From positions 1 to 64,000 of the forward strand of contig NMRB01001722.1 in NCBI GenBank assembly GCA_002633025.1: a stretch of DNA of 64,000 nucleotides, in the 5' to 3' direction. Of the stretch, positions 1 through 10,347 are shown one piece after another; the stretch's first letter is position 1, and the number at the start of each line of letters is the position of its first letter. The notes under the pieces were generated by a model, which searched no databases, was not told the origin of the DNA, and saw nothing but the letters and a program-made list of their open reading frames with translations. The translations under genes and the position numbers were made by a program. Origin of the DNA: Notospermus geniculatus. Lineage: Eukaryota > Nemertea > Pilidiophora > Heteronemertea > Lineidae.

Positions 1-314
1 AAAACTGTTGGTAAAACTAACCATGAAAAATTGTTTTCCGATGGATTTTCGGAGGGGATTTGTGGTTCTGGTTCGGGTTGGGGATCGGGTTCAGGTTCTG
101 GCTTCTGCTCTGTTACATGGTTATTATTTAGTAAATTTTGTTTTCTCTTTTTTAATTCTTGAGATCGTCTTCCTAATTCTTTACTCCACGCTATCTGCTT
201 TGCTGATCTAGGTTTTTTCGGCGGGGAAGTAGTAACAGTTGGGGGATCATTTTTAGGAGGTAAAATTTCTTCTTTTATTTCAACATCGCTTCGTGTGTTA
301 GCGTCCTCACTCAT
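1..314 (-). CDS. Partial hypothetical protein of a virus-like gene cassette
   Basis: Translation of the minus strand from an ATG at 314-312 gives an open frame that runs off the left edge of the window, so only the N-terminal part (about 104 residues) is visible. It begins acidic (MSEDANTRSDVEIKEE), continues with PPKKPRSAKQ and a basic, probably helical stretch (AWSKELGRRSQELKKRKQ), then a run of alternating Pro and Glu/Asp. The start codon directly follows the stop of the preceding ORF (TAA then ATG), which is unusual for an animal gene and typical of compact viral or plasmid-like operons. I do not recognise the family; a nucleic-acid-binding or core protein is a guess from the basic stretch. 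Confidence 0.5.
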   Translation of the reverse strand, partial: MSEDANTRSDVEIKEEILPPKNDPPTVTTSPPKKPRSAKQIAWSKELGRRSQELKKRKQNLLNNNHVTEQKPEPEPDPQPEPEPQIPSENPSENNFSWLVLPTV

Positions 315-1034
315 TTATTGAGGTGATTTTTCTATCTGTTCAAGTGAAGCTTTTTTCGGTCTTTCTGGAATAGTTGGAGCCTTTGGCGCTTCGCTGGGTT
401 CAGTATAGCTAATATTTCCGACAGTTATCAAACTCGTCGAAGCGATTGCCATTAGTGCACCCATTTTTAAAGTTAACCATCCAGCCCACTTGTCTACTTC
501 AGTTCTTAAAATATAATTGTTGCTCAAATCTTCGTATAGTTTTTCTTCGTTTTCTATCGGTAAAAATAAACTAGCTAGTTTCGAATAAGATTTAAGTATT
601 GTCTTACTAAAAGTATCGTTAACTCTAACAGCTAGTGCACTAGTGTAAATCCTGTGAAATTTTATTAAGTCGCGTTCAGACATGTTGTCAAGGTCGTTGA
701 AAGTTAGTTGTTTTCCAGTGAACTCTTTTGACTTACCAGTAGCAACTAAAATTTCTAAATCTCCTTTAGCTTGTTTAGCTTGTTCTGATAAGGAATTAGC
801 AGAATTTTGACTAAAATTTGTACTAGTTGTAACAGGTTTTTGACTAAAATTTTGACTAAAATTAACTGGTAGTTGATTGGTGTTAAAATTTTGTTGATTT
901 CTTGTTGGACCTTGTTGGTTTTTAGTTACCCCTTGTTGACCACAAGTAGTTAAGTTAGTTGAATTAGTTGACATAAAACCAATATCTTTCATTACGTTGT
1001 CGACTAACTGGGTCTCTATATTTGTTAAGCTCAT
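315..1034 (-). CDS. Hypothetical protein of a virus-like gene cassette
   Basis: A 239-residue open frame. Residues about 20-85 are rich in Asn, Gln, Ser and Thr (repeated NFSQN-like motifs), which suggests a disordered linker. The middle is a mixed helical region, and near residues 185-215 a hydrophobic stretch (LTLKMGALMAIASTSLITVG) could be a membrane segment. The C-terminus is Pro/Lys-rich. Its ATG overlaps the stop of the ATPase block (ATGA overlap at 1031-1034), and its own stop touches the next ATG, so the three genes are packed like an operon. No family recognised; a minor structural protein is one possibility. Confidence 0.5.
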   Translation of the reverse strand: MSLTNIETQLVDNVMKDIGFMSTNSTNLTTCGQQGVTKNQQGPTRNQQNFNTNQLPVNFSQNFSQKPVTTSTNFSQNSANSLSEQAKQAKGDLEILVATGKSKEFTGKQLTFNDLDNMSERDLIKFHRIYTSALAVRVNDTFSKTILKSYSKLASLFLPIENEEKLYEDLSNNYILRTEVDKWAGWLTLKMGALMAIASTSLITVGNISYTEPSEAPKAPTIPERPKKASLEQIEKSPQ

Positions 1035-1656
1035 TTAATTAGTAAGAAATCGTGAGGAAATTGTAATCTCATAACTAATTTTGCTGATTTATTATCTTTT
1101 AACTCTTTTATCACTTCGTTTCGGATTTCCTTGGGGATAATAGCGTTTTCTGCGAGTGCTTGCTTCATAGCTTTTTCATCTTTGTTGAAAAATAACACTA
1201 ATAATCTGATATTTTCTCTAAAATCTTTCACAATCGAATTATATTTTTGAATTAGTACCCATGTAGTTATTCCGTAATGTCGTCCGCTGAAGGCGAGATC
1301 GCAAATAATTCTGTTGCTTTCTTCTTACTATCTTGTAAATTAGCGCAATCATCAATTATGAAGAGAGTGTTAGTCCCTTTAAAAATTTGCATGCATAACC
1401 ATAGGAGTAAATTCAGATTTATTTTTACCAGTGATGGGTTTAGCACGATGAAGTTTTTATCTTTGAAAATCCATTTTCTATTATAGGTTTCCTTATAATC
1501 AAAGGTAGGACAAAATAGCACTATATTCTCAAAATGATCCCTATAAATTGTTTCTAACAAATCCAAAATGAAATATGATTTACCGCAGTTGGTTACCCCG
1601 GAGATAATCGCATTATACGATTCGAAAATGAAAAAATCCTTAAGTTTAGAGCACAT
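1031..1656 (-). pseudogene. A32-like DNA-packaging ATPase, frameshifted
   Basis: The N-terminal block (1656 to 1267, 129 residues) has a Walker A motif (GVTNCGKS, about residues 20-27) and a Walker B motif (LFIIDD, about residues 98-103). These are the hallmarks of FtsK/HerA-type packaging ATPases of polinton-like, adintovirus-like and large DNA viruses. Similarity then jumps to another frame near 1295-1310, where SGRHYGI and the C-terminal block down to 1031 continue without a stop. A one-base loss therefore separates the two halves, from decay or sequence error. The following ORFs are packed head to tail behind it, supporting an integrated virus or virus-like transposon rather than a host gene. 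Which lineage it belongs to cannot be decided from this fragment. Confidence 0.7.
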
Positions 1657-1659
1657 TTA

Positions 1660-2240
1660 TAAAGAAAAATTTAGTTCCCACTTCTACCACGAGATGGCAG
1701 CACCGTTGAAACTTTAGTTCGTACTTTTCACAAGAGATGGCGCCACTGTTGCAAGCTTAGTTCTTGTAGTAACCCAGAGATGGCGCTGCGATAGCTCATT
1801 TAGGTTAAACTTAAAGTGTAAGATATGATTGTAGTATTTTGTTTATAATAATTTTTTACAATAGATTTGCGACTAAGACTGACTAATACTGATGGTAAAA
1901 AACATCACTTCGTTAATACAGGAAATACCGTTTAGGAGTTAAATGGAGTTTAATTTGGTACGTCAAACCATGAAAATTTTCAAGTGAGTTGATGGATTAT
2001 AAAAGGAAGTCGAAACCTTAGATAGGTAAGAAAAATGATTTCGCGAAACCTTCCGGAGGGTTTTGCGGAAAAGAAAGATGGGGGAGGAATTTTTGTCACA
2101 CTTGGGACACAATACAAAGTTCCAAAAGTGGATAAAGAGTAGAGTCGATCAGTATTTTTCAAAACAGGTTTCTAAGGTACTGTTCGACAGCTAACTCTGT
2201 GTCCATATATTTATTTTTCGAGATTTTGAACAGTTTTATA
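1660..2240. repeat. Non-coding region with three GAGATGG repeats
   Basis: Upstream of the ATPase start, three imperfect copies of a 43-bp unit begin with GAGATGG at about 1691, 1734 and 1777. The shared parts include GAGATGGCG and the trailing CTTAGTTC-like segment. They could be promoter-proximal binding sites for the cassette, but that is inference. The rest, to about 2240, shows no gene. Confidence 0.45.
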
Positions 2241-2400
2241 GTATAAGGAAAGTGAGGGGATCTGGATGGAAGAGATTTTAGAGTTTAGGTAGGTATAAAT
2301 TTTGAAAACAGCCTGGAAATAGGAATATTTTAGTGTATTTTAGCCTATTTTTGGTGGCTAATCTTCCTCTTCCGTCCAGATCCCCTCACTTTCCTTATAC
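2241..2400. repeat. 34-bp inverted repeat with 92-bp spacer
   Basis: Arms at 2241-2274 and 2367-2400 are reverse complements with one mismatch (left arm starts GTATAAGGAAAGTGAGGGGA). The structure would fold into a long hairpin. It may be a small foldback/MITE-type insertion; no target duplication is evident. Confidence 0.6.
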
Positions 2401-2452
2401 TGGCAGTCATTAGGCCCCGCCTTCCTGAGTTTGCCAGAAAGGAGTAATGCCA

Positions 2453-2804
2453 TTAGGTGAATACGCTGATGTGTTCTTTATTGACACCACGAAGGTCCTC
2501 ACTGGTGTGAATGCTATACCCCGTTAGGGCCATGTATAGTGCTGATGACCAATCTGGCATACACTTCAGCAAAGAGGGGAGAGACGCAATTGTGAAGAAT
2601 ATTGAGCACGCTCTCAATCCTCCTAGTGGCTTCATCGAGTTACTGGCGTTGAGCAAGAAGAGACAACGGAGTGAGACTCTTACTCCCCAATCAGCTGAAA
2701 AGCCCGAAGCCGAACGACCTGATTGTAGGTCATTTCTGTCCGGCAGCAGCTTTGAAAAACTAATGCAGGAGGAGCGGGCTCAGAATTCTTCTACAGCTGT
2801 GTAG
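2453..2804 (+). pseudogene. SGNH/GDSL-esterase-like fragment, probable LINE ORF1 remnant
   Basis: A first frame from 2453 reads LGEYADVFFIDTTKVLTG before a stop, and a second frame (2511-2804) contains SGIHFSKEGRDAIVKNIEHA. The latter resembles the C-terminal catalytic block of SGNH hydrolases (DGxHxS..G), an enzyme domain found in ORF1 of several LINE clades. The frame change and stops show it is decayed. The LINE endonuclease starts about 270 bp downstream, so it may be that element's first ORF or part of an unrelated insertion. Confidence 0.45.
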
Positions 2805-2824
2805 TCTCCTCCAAGCTAAAAATG

Positions 2825-3000
2825 CACATAAGGGGCACAGTCCGCGTGAGCTACTGCGAAACTAATGTATTAGGCCAGCCCTGCATACCACAATATATAA
2901 ATACACACAGCACACCTGGATGACCTAATTTCTGTCCGCAGTGAAGTACACCCGACTGCGGACAAGATTTTGCAGTAGCTCATGCGGTGTGTGTCCCTAA
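2825..3000. repeat. Short inverted repeat between the LINE fragments
   Basis: A segment near 2831-2862 (GTGAGCTACTGCGAAA) recurs inverted near 2967-2999 (TTTTGCAGTAGCTCATGCGG). The arms are imperfect and about 30 bp. It could be a small MITE. Confidence 0.35.
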
Positions 3001-3073
3001 TGAGAATTATCAAGGTTTACGAAATTGAATAGTTAAAATATTCTTTATCGATTCACCTACATCACTTGTAGAA

Positions 3074-4323
3074 ATGAGAATAGCCACTCTTAATACGAGA
3101 GGTCTCGCAGCAATGGAAAAAAGAAATGATGTAATCCAATGGTTGTACTCAAGGAATATTGATATACTCCTTTTACAAGAGACACACTGTTCAAAAGGTC
3201 TTGTGAACAAATTTAAGATGGCCTGGGGAGGTGATGTAATTAGCACCACCTACTCCTCACAGTCAAGAGGTGTAACAACTTTGATGCAGAAGTCATTGGC
3301 GTATGAACTACACAATAAAAAAATGGATGATGAGGGTAGATTTGTGTTCCTCGAAATAACCATTGGGGACAGAAAGATTGTCTTGGGCAACATCTACTGA
3401 CCAAATGATGATTGTCCGGAATTTATCAGCAGTATTTTCGAGGAAGTACGAAACTAATAATGCAAGTTGTATTATTGGAGGAGATTGGAACGTTGTCCAG
3501 GATTTTGACTAAAGCCGCCCATACACAGCGCAATATTATTGCAAAATATGGGGCCCAAATGGGTGGTCGTGTGCTTCTAGCATGATAATTAGAAGAAAGA
3601 TTGACAATAGTATTGCCCATTGTGATCCTCATATTGTGCAATAATATTGATCGTGTATGGGCAGCTTTAGACACCTACAATTATTCACATAGAAATAATA
3701 CTAAAGCAAGAGAAAAGCTTTTAGAATACAGAGGGAGTTAGATTTAGATGATATTTTTCGTACACTGAACAAAGATGAAAAACAATACACCTGGTTCACA
3801 AAAAAATCCGGTACGAATGGCAAGGTTGGATTATTTTCTGGTTACTCCAGACTTTCTTGACAGTATACCAAAATGTTCAATTGGATATGGTTACCGTTCA
3901 GACCACTCCCTGGTAACACTGGATATTCTTGAGTCTAAAAATAAGCGTGGTCAGGGATATTGGAAGTTCAACACTGGCCTCTTACATGACAGGGAAGGGA
4001 TTAGAAAAATCAAAGAGATAATTAGGGGAACTAAAGAGCAATATATTAATTTGAATAACGAAAATGGATTAAGCATTAGCAGTAGACAATTTTGGGAGGT
4101 TCTTAAGTTAGCGATTAGGGGCGTTTGTATTAAACACTCATCAGAAGTGAGGATGTCTCAAGATAAACGTAAAAAACCACTAATGGACACTATCAACAGA
4201 CTGAGGGATAATCCCCAGTCTCTTGAAGAATATGAAGAAGCAGTTGCAGAGTTACAAGAAGATAGAAACAAAAACTTGAAAAAAACATTTACATCACAAA
4301 GCAAAATGGTTATTGGAAGGTGA
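3074..4323 (+). pseudogene. LINE endonuclease domain, broken
   Basis: The first part (3074-3400) reads MRIATLNTRGL... with DILLLQETHC, a block expected to carry the Glu of AP-like endonucleases, and SRGVTTLMQ. An in-frame TGA near 3398-3400 interrupts it. GGDWNVVQDFD follows near 3479-3510 and is cut by a small inverted-repeat element. After that insertion the domain resumes, and in another frame 3775-4323 gives RLDYFLVTPDF and YRSDHSLVTLDI, which carry the catalytic Asp-His pair. The GYWKFNTGLL segment marks the linker to the reverse transcriptase. All residues expected for nicking target DNA seem present, but in three frames, so no product can be made. Confidence 0.8.
3509..3670. mobile_element. 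162-bp foldback MITE (copy 1)
   Basis: Terminal inverted repeats CTAAAGCCGCCCATACAC and GTGTATGGGCAGCTTTAG (one mismatch over 18 bp) bound the element. The similarity between arms extends inward about 45 bp through CAATATTATTGCA, so most of the element can fold on itself. It interrupts the LINE endonuclease frame just after VVQDFD. A second copy lies at 45372-45532. Confidence 0.8.
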
Positions 4324-4327
4324 GCAA

Positions 4328-5800
4328 AATTAAAAATATTTTTTCAGCTTAGAAAAACGGAACTCTGTAAATAAAACCATATCACACTTAAAGAAAACTG
4401 ATGGGACGAAGGCATTAAATGATAAAGATATTTTAACGGAGATGAGAGACTTTTATTTTGATCTGTATAGCACAAAGAGAAATGGGAACATGGGGAATGA
4501 GGAGCAACTGAAACAGTTCTTTCCAGATGATGATATGAAACTCTCTAAGGAAACTAAAATGAAATATGATAACAGATTATCCAAACAAGAACTGCTGAAA
4601 GCACTGAAAACAATGAAAAACTCAAAAAGCCCCGGCCTAGATGGATTCACCGTAGAATTATATAGAATTTTCTGGAACGACCTAAGTGATTTTATGTTAG
4701 CGTCATTTATGGAATCTGAACAAACTGGTGAACTATCCTTTATTCAAAGGGAGGGCCTGATAATATGTATTCCTAAGCCGAACTCGGAAAGGAATCATCT
4801 AAAAAACTGGCGCCCGCAATTACACTTTTGAACACCGATTACAAAATTTTATCTGCAGCTATCGCCAATAGATTTAAGGAGTTTCTGCCATCCATCATAA
4901 ACAACTCACAGAAAGGTTTTATAAAGGGTAGGTTCATTGGCGAAAATACTCGGTTGTTGTACGATGTCTTGGCTACTGCAGAAGAAAAAAACATCCCTGG
5001 TCTATTACTGTTAATTGATTTTCGTAAGGCGTTCGACTCAATTGAATGGCCGCATCTTTTTCAAGCATTACATCACTACAACCTTGGGCCTTACCTCATC
5101 AAATGGGTGGAAATATTGTACAGAAATAGTTCTAGCAGAATAATAAACAACGGGCACATTTCCGACGATTTTAAACTGTCTCGAGGAGTCCGTCAAGGGG
5201 ATCCTCTCTCCTCCTATCTATCTATCTATTCATACTAGCTCTAGAACGACTCATTACTGCAATTAAAAAAACGAAGAGATCAAAGGTATCGAAGTCGATG
5301 GTCTAGAAATTTTAACAGCACAATATGCTGACGATGCAATGTTTTTTCTTGATGGAAGTGAGCGATCTTTAGAAAATACTTTGAAAACATTGGACTTGTT
5401 TTCAACTACGTCTGGGCTTATCATCAATTGTGAAAAAACCAGAGCAATATGGTTTGGTGCAAAAAAGAATTGCAAAATGAAAGTATGTAAAGAATGGAAT
5501 TTAGATTGGACAGAGGGAAATTTTAAAGTGTTGGGTATCGTATTCAGTTTAGACACAAAACAAATACCGGAACTTAACTTAGCAAATAAGAAAAAAGAAA
5601 TTGAAAGTATTTTTAAAAGATGGGAGTATAGAAACTTAACACTTTATGGTAAAATTACCATAATTAAAACATTGGCCCTTGCGAAACTACATGTAGTTCA
5701 TATCCTGTCAATAATACCTGATCCTGGGGACACCTACATGAAAGAAATTGAAACAAGTTTTTATAGTTTTTTATGGAGTGGAAAAAAAAGGAAACGTTAA
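4328..5800 (+). pseudogene. LINE reverse transcriptase domain, broken
   Basis: Consecutive frames give the fingers (NSKSPGLDGFTVELYRIFW, about 4618-4675), then LNTDYKILSAAIANRFKEF (from 4828), the palm motif LLLLIDFRKAFDSIEW (near 5003-5050) with the first catalytic Asp, RGVRQGDPLS (near 5180-5210), and QYADDAMFFLD (near 5318-5355) with the Asp pair. The thumb continues to WSGKKRK near 5795. Frameshifts occur near 4830, 5215-5270 and 5790. The order and wording fit the L1/Tx1 clade. Confidence 0.85.
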
Positions 5801-5899
5801 ACGAACTACGTTAATTCAAGACTATAGATATGGGGGTTTAAAAATGGTGGACATTAAGTGTTTCACACATGCATTGAATGTTGCATGGATAAAGAGACT

Positions 5900-6435
5900 G
5901 TTGTGTACATTACATTTACATTCCCATTGAGCAGCAGACCTAATATACCCCGATATTTCGCATTCTATCGGGGTACAGATAAGGAGGAAGTTACGTAATC
6001 CAGGAAGATTAATGCCTCTGACTAAAGTAAGAAAATCCAACACAAAGATGTGTGCAGTGTTTGTGAGTGTTACCAGCGGATGTTAAATTTGATGGTATAT
6101 CAAATATCTGTTCGAATTTTTCAAATCGAGCAGAAAATAATGATTTTATGGGCCATTTTTCTCGTGGGCTTGGGGGCCAGATACACTAGTGGGCTTTTCC
6201 AATTACCTGTTCACCCCCGCTGCTGATTACCTATTTATAGTATGTTGTTTCCCATATCACCATCCAACAGATGGTGGGAGGGCAATAAACACAACAGCCA
6301 GGTATGGCTAAAAATACAGCTCTGGGGTCTGGACACCTGGTGTTACGGGTCTTGGCATTTCTGGATCAAAATCCCAATGGGCTTGTTCAGCTAATGTACC
6401 TGTGGTAAATGGCAGAGTCTAGCTAAGAAGGTAAT
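5900..6435. other. Foreign insertion in the LINE, with 10-bp hairpin
   Basis: LINE coding similarity stops near 5905 and resumes near 6430 (AKKVIGEEYIDFIFKLDEKS). The intervening 520 bp has no coding signal. It contains a perfect hairpin: TACCCCGATA at 5946-5955 and its reverse complement at 5966-5975, loop 10 nt. The exact ends and any target duplication could not be set. Confidence 0.5.
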
Positions 6436-7885
6436 TGGTGAAGAATACATAGATTTTATTTTTAAATTGGATGAGAAGTCAATCAACATGTTCAGTAAAT
6501 CTATAAAAAATGTCTTTTGGAAACAAATTTTACAGAAATGGGCCAAGGTACAAAGAGACAGTAATCATCAGGTACTGTTGAAAAATGTAAATATTAAAGT
6601 CAACAATCGACCTGTATGTTACAGAAAAATGGTTGAGCATAAAATCTTTTATGCCTACCAACTACTAACAGAGGATAAAAAGTCATACATGGACTTCACC
6701 AAAAATAGATAAAGACCAAAAATGTACCACTCTCAACGTTGAAAAGCGTAAAATTGGCAGCTGTCTCCCTAAAAACTTGGACTATCTGAAAGTTACTGCA
6801 CCAAGTCAAAGAATCAGACACTGGCTACAAGCAGTATAAAATTCAATCAAATCCATCTACTAGTTTCAGAGATATCAATCTTTAAATAGATGACTATACC
6901 TCAGAATGGCATGGACCAGCACGTTGAGTTCATTTTTTTAAATATAGGTGGCGCAGGACCCTTTAATTGCTAATTACTCATTAGGGAATGCATGGATTTG
7001 CAAACAAAGTTGTGATTAGTATTCCTTGTGCCCCTGCCTATATTTTGGTGCCAAAAGATTTTAGATTTTTGCAACTTTTTTGAGCATGCGCCATCTATTA
7101 TTTAAAAAAATAACTAAAACCCTTGGGCTGGGCTGTTTCAGAGTGGTATATTTTTGGTCTTTACCTATTTTTGACTTCACTCAGTTCAAGTTGAAATATC
7201 CGCACATACAAATTGATTTCATCAGGTACAATGGACTCATCAATGTGATTCCTAATATCTGGAAAACAGATGTTGATAATCCAACTCCCATTTTGGAACA
7301 ATTATGTAAAAAGAATTCAAAACCTACAAAGTTTGCATATGACATCCTCAAAAAAACAGATTGCCACCAAACAAACTACTGCAGAAGCGAAATGGAATCA
7401 ACTAAAGCCTGAAACAAACTTAAATTGGGAACACCTTTTTCAATCAATACAAGAAACCACCTCCGATACTGAACTAAAAATGTTACAATTTAAAATTCTG
7501 CACAGGACTGTTGCCACCAACTACTATTTAGAAAAGATGAAGGTAAAACCAACAGCTACATGTACTTTCAACTGTCGTTCTGTTAAACCTATCCTAATCT
7601 TTCTGAAAACATTTGTTGACTCAAAATCAAATATGATCCTACCTTTTAAAGTAGAATCAGTTTTGCTGGGACATGGTATAAAGGAAAGGCCTCTTAACTA
7701 TTTAATCTATTGTTATAAGTATGTATTACATCTATAGAGGCAAACTTGGCAATGTAACCCCAAATATTCCCCTTTTCCGAAAATTCTTACGCGACAAACT
7801 AAAAAATGAGGAGAAGAAGTTTGAAATATGTGGAAAATCTGAAACTTTTAGAAAAGAATTTGATTTTGGCTACACATCCCTATGA
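6430..7885 (+). pseudogene. LINE C-terminal domain, split by an insertion
   Basis: The first part (6430-6699) ends in KSYMDFT; the continuation starts after an 8-bp repeat at 7173 with TQFKLKYPHIQIDFIRYNG and runs with one or two frame changes to about 7885. Joining across the 8-bp repeat restores the frame, which shows the inserted element landed in an older LINE copy. The function of this C-terminal region in L1/Tx1 elements is not well defined. Confidence 0.65.
6692..7180. mobile_element. hAT-like MITE with 8-bp target duplication
   Basis: The direct repeat GACTTCAC flanks the element at 6692-6699 and 7173-7180. The ends are inverted: left CAAAAATAGATAAAGACCAA, right the complement, with identity continuing to about 34 bp (through TACCACTCT). 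An 8-bp target duplication is the signature of the hAT superfamily. No transposase is encoded. Removal of the element plus one repeat restores the LINE reading frame. Confidence 0.8.
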
Positions 7886-8068
7886 ACACCAAGCCCGATC
7901 TTGCAATAGTAGAAAATCTTATTTTTATTTACTTCTTCTTTTTCTCTTTTATTTTTTTTATTTTTATTTTTTACTTTTCTTTTATTTATTAATTTTTTTT
8001 CCAATAATCTTTCTTTCCGTCTTGTTCCTTTTTCCCTCTATCACAAAATCTGTCCTCTCCCTTCCTAT

Positions 8069-9131
8069 CATGTACAGTCTTGTTCGTATTAATATCAACA
8101 CCTATTATCTCAAATATCTCATAAACCATCAAACCAATTTAAATGCGGTTTTCTGCATAAGGTCAGAAATCTTGTTGACTACAACTGGGCATCAATGTTT
8201 TTGCACAAGATTCACTTCTTCATTGCGTAATCTGTCATTGAAAAAAGGTCAAAAAAAAAACTTTTTTGTTTCTGGATTTTTCACCAAAATTCCTTGGCCA
8301 GAATGAAGTTATGCCAAAATAAAGGTGATTTAGCAAGTTACTGTCAAAATACGTCATTTAGTTTTTGAGAAATTGACGTTTTTGTAAAGCTATATCAACA
8401 CCACTTGTGTTCCACTACCAACAACTTATGAGACGGTCCCTACATAATAATGCAAACCATACACCATGCATGGGTCACTGTATAGGCAGAGATAAATGTT
8501 GTGTGACCTGTACTGGTTATTCATGACATTGTATTGCAAAAAGTAACACCCATTGAGAAAGAACTTAGTAGCCTTTGTCATCTTTGTTTGAAGTTAACCA
8601 GTGCATGAATTGGTCACTAAAGCGTCCACACACTTGAAAAATTATTATGTAACACTTTTGCCACATAGGACTCAGCGCTGTTCTATAGATCTATGGATTT
8701 TATATGCACTGATGGCCTACACAAGGGACATGAAGTATGGTTTGCATTATTATGTAGGGACCGTCTCATAAGTTGTTGGCAGTGGAAGACAAGTGGTACG
8801 TGTTGATATAGCTTTACAAAAACGTCAATTTTTCAAAAACTAAATAGCCGATTTTGACAGTAACTTGCTAAATCACCTTTATTTTGGCATAACTTCATTC
8901 TAGCAAAGGAATTTTGGTGAAAAATCCAGAAACAAAAAAGTTTTTTTTTTGACCTTTTTTCAACGACAGATTACGCAATGAAGAAGTGAATCTTGTGCAA
9001 AAACACTGATGCCCAGTTGTAGTCAACAAGATTTCTGACTTTATGCAGAAAACCGCATTTAAATTGGTTTGATGGTTTATGAGATATTTGAGATATAAGG
9101 TGTTGATATTAATACGAACAAGACTGTACAT
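8069..9131. mobile_element. 1.06-kb foldback element with about 390-bp arms
   Basis: The segment 8069-8462 recurs inverted at 8738-9131 with few differences (left end ATGTACAGTCTTGTTCG, right end its complement). About 275 bp lie between the arms. No coding capacity is seen, and the apparent ORFs in both arms are the same non-coding sequence. It directly abuts the LINE 3' end on the left and another TIR element on the right. Confidence 0.8.
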
Positions 9132-9603
9132 ACCGTAGAGTCGATTCTATAACATCAATCCATAATTCAAGATTAGCAACGCCCATTTTACTACGTAGTG
9201 GTCACATGTTGGTCAAGACTGACATTCGTCACGGGGATTTGAATAGGCCGTCAGTACTAGGCGCTATTTACGGATTGTGTGGTTTCATGGAATTGAGATC
9301 CATTTCACCATGCATTCAAGAATTCCACGGCTCTGTTGTCAGTGGTTGACAAAAGCTTTGGATTTTGCGTGCGTGAGTGCATTCTTTATTGATACAAGTT
9401 GTATACTGCGGCATTTGACTGACAACAAAAGCCTAATAATACCCCACCACCTCATGTCTTATTCGCAAGAAACTGACCAGGCGTTCTCCTGTGCGCCATT
9501 GGTCAATCAATGCAGGCCGGAAAGCGGGCTTTGACATAATAATGAACTGGGGGCGGCACTTCGGCACACAGTGCATTGATGTTATAGAACCGACTCTACG
9601 GTA
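9130..9603. mobile_element. Tc1/mariner-type MITE, TA target
   Basis: Ends are TACCGTAGAGTCG and its complement, with about 29 bp of near-perfect inverted identity (through TATAACATCAAT). The terminal TA dinucleotides fit a TA target duplication. The 470-bp interior has no recognisable gene. It starts exactly where the neighbouring foldback ends. Confidence 0.7.
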
Positions 9604-10236
9604 TCTATGTATATAACAAAAACGTATGTATAGCTTCAGCACCCAAATGTGGCCTCCTGTCCTGAGCTGCCACAGGACATGTAGAGGCTCTCTGTAAGGC
9701 AGTGTTCTCGCTATATGTAAAATAAAAATACTAAAAAAAAGAGTCTTATTAACATAATGAATGTAGTTTTTTTCATTATTTATCTACTTTGAAGAACGAT
9801 GTAATTGTATTTTTTTAGAAATTCCATGAAGCCAATTTTTTTTCAAGAAGTGAAATAGTGACCAAGAAGTTAGCCCCCACCCAGTGAAAAAAATTACACT
9901 TCTTTGGCTTTAAGTATTTTTGAGAAGGTCCCTTACTAGTAAGTGATCCCTATCTATTCGACCGTTCAACAAGGATCGAGTCCTGTAGGGCGCCATGTTT
10001 TTTTATACAATCCATATAATCTCCTCATGACTACCTTGAATTCTCGTGGTGGTAAGTACCCTCAGGATCCTGAGTGTCCATCCGGGTATTTAAAATGGGC
10101 TATATCGATCCTCATAACCCCCCCCCCCCCAGCGGAGAATCGTGGTACCAAATCTTGTGTTACTTCAATTGATCATATCCCCGTAGTTACCTGTGGAGAA
10201 ACTGCTTTAATTTACTATCGGAGGACACTACGGGCC
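9604..10236. other. No gene seen
   Basis: AT-rich sequence with homopolymer runs and a C run near 10120. The open frame at 9943-10245 has no recognisable domain and is treated as chance. Confidence 0.5.
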
Positions 10237-10347
10237 GTATTTTAGAACGTTCCTTAACATTAAGGTCCACCTTAAATCTATTGTTCTCGATGGTTTTACA
10301 ATAGATTTAAGGTCGACCTTAACGTTAAGGAACGTTCTAAAATACGA
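10228..10347. repeat. Hairpin with about 48-bp arms
   Basis: Arms at about 10237-10284 and 10298-10345 (GTATTTTAGAACGTTCCTTA and complement) flank a 13-nt loop, with a few mismatches. Probably a tiny foldback MITE. Confidence 0.7.

Larger units (their letters stand above)
3074..7885 (+). mobile_element. Degenerate L1/Tx1-like LINE (endonuclease plus reverse transcriptase)
   Basis: The element can be followed through several frames: apurinic-type endonuclease (3074-4250), reverse transcriptase (4440-5800) and a C-terminal domain that ends in FDFGYTSL and a stop near 7885. The pyrimidine-rich stretch after it (7905-8065) is probably its 3' UTR. Motifs such as NTRGL, QETH, NSKSPGLDG and FSDH-type ends point to the L1/Tx1 group. 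The copy is dead: it has nonsense codons (for example at about 3400), frameshifts, and at least three later insertions (3509-3670, about 5907-6430 and 6700-7172). Confidence 0.85.

Noticed and set aside
8069-9131. Two related protein genes (ORFs starting MYSLVRIN)
   Set aside because: Both come from the same arm of a non-coding foldback, one in each orientation.
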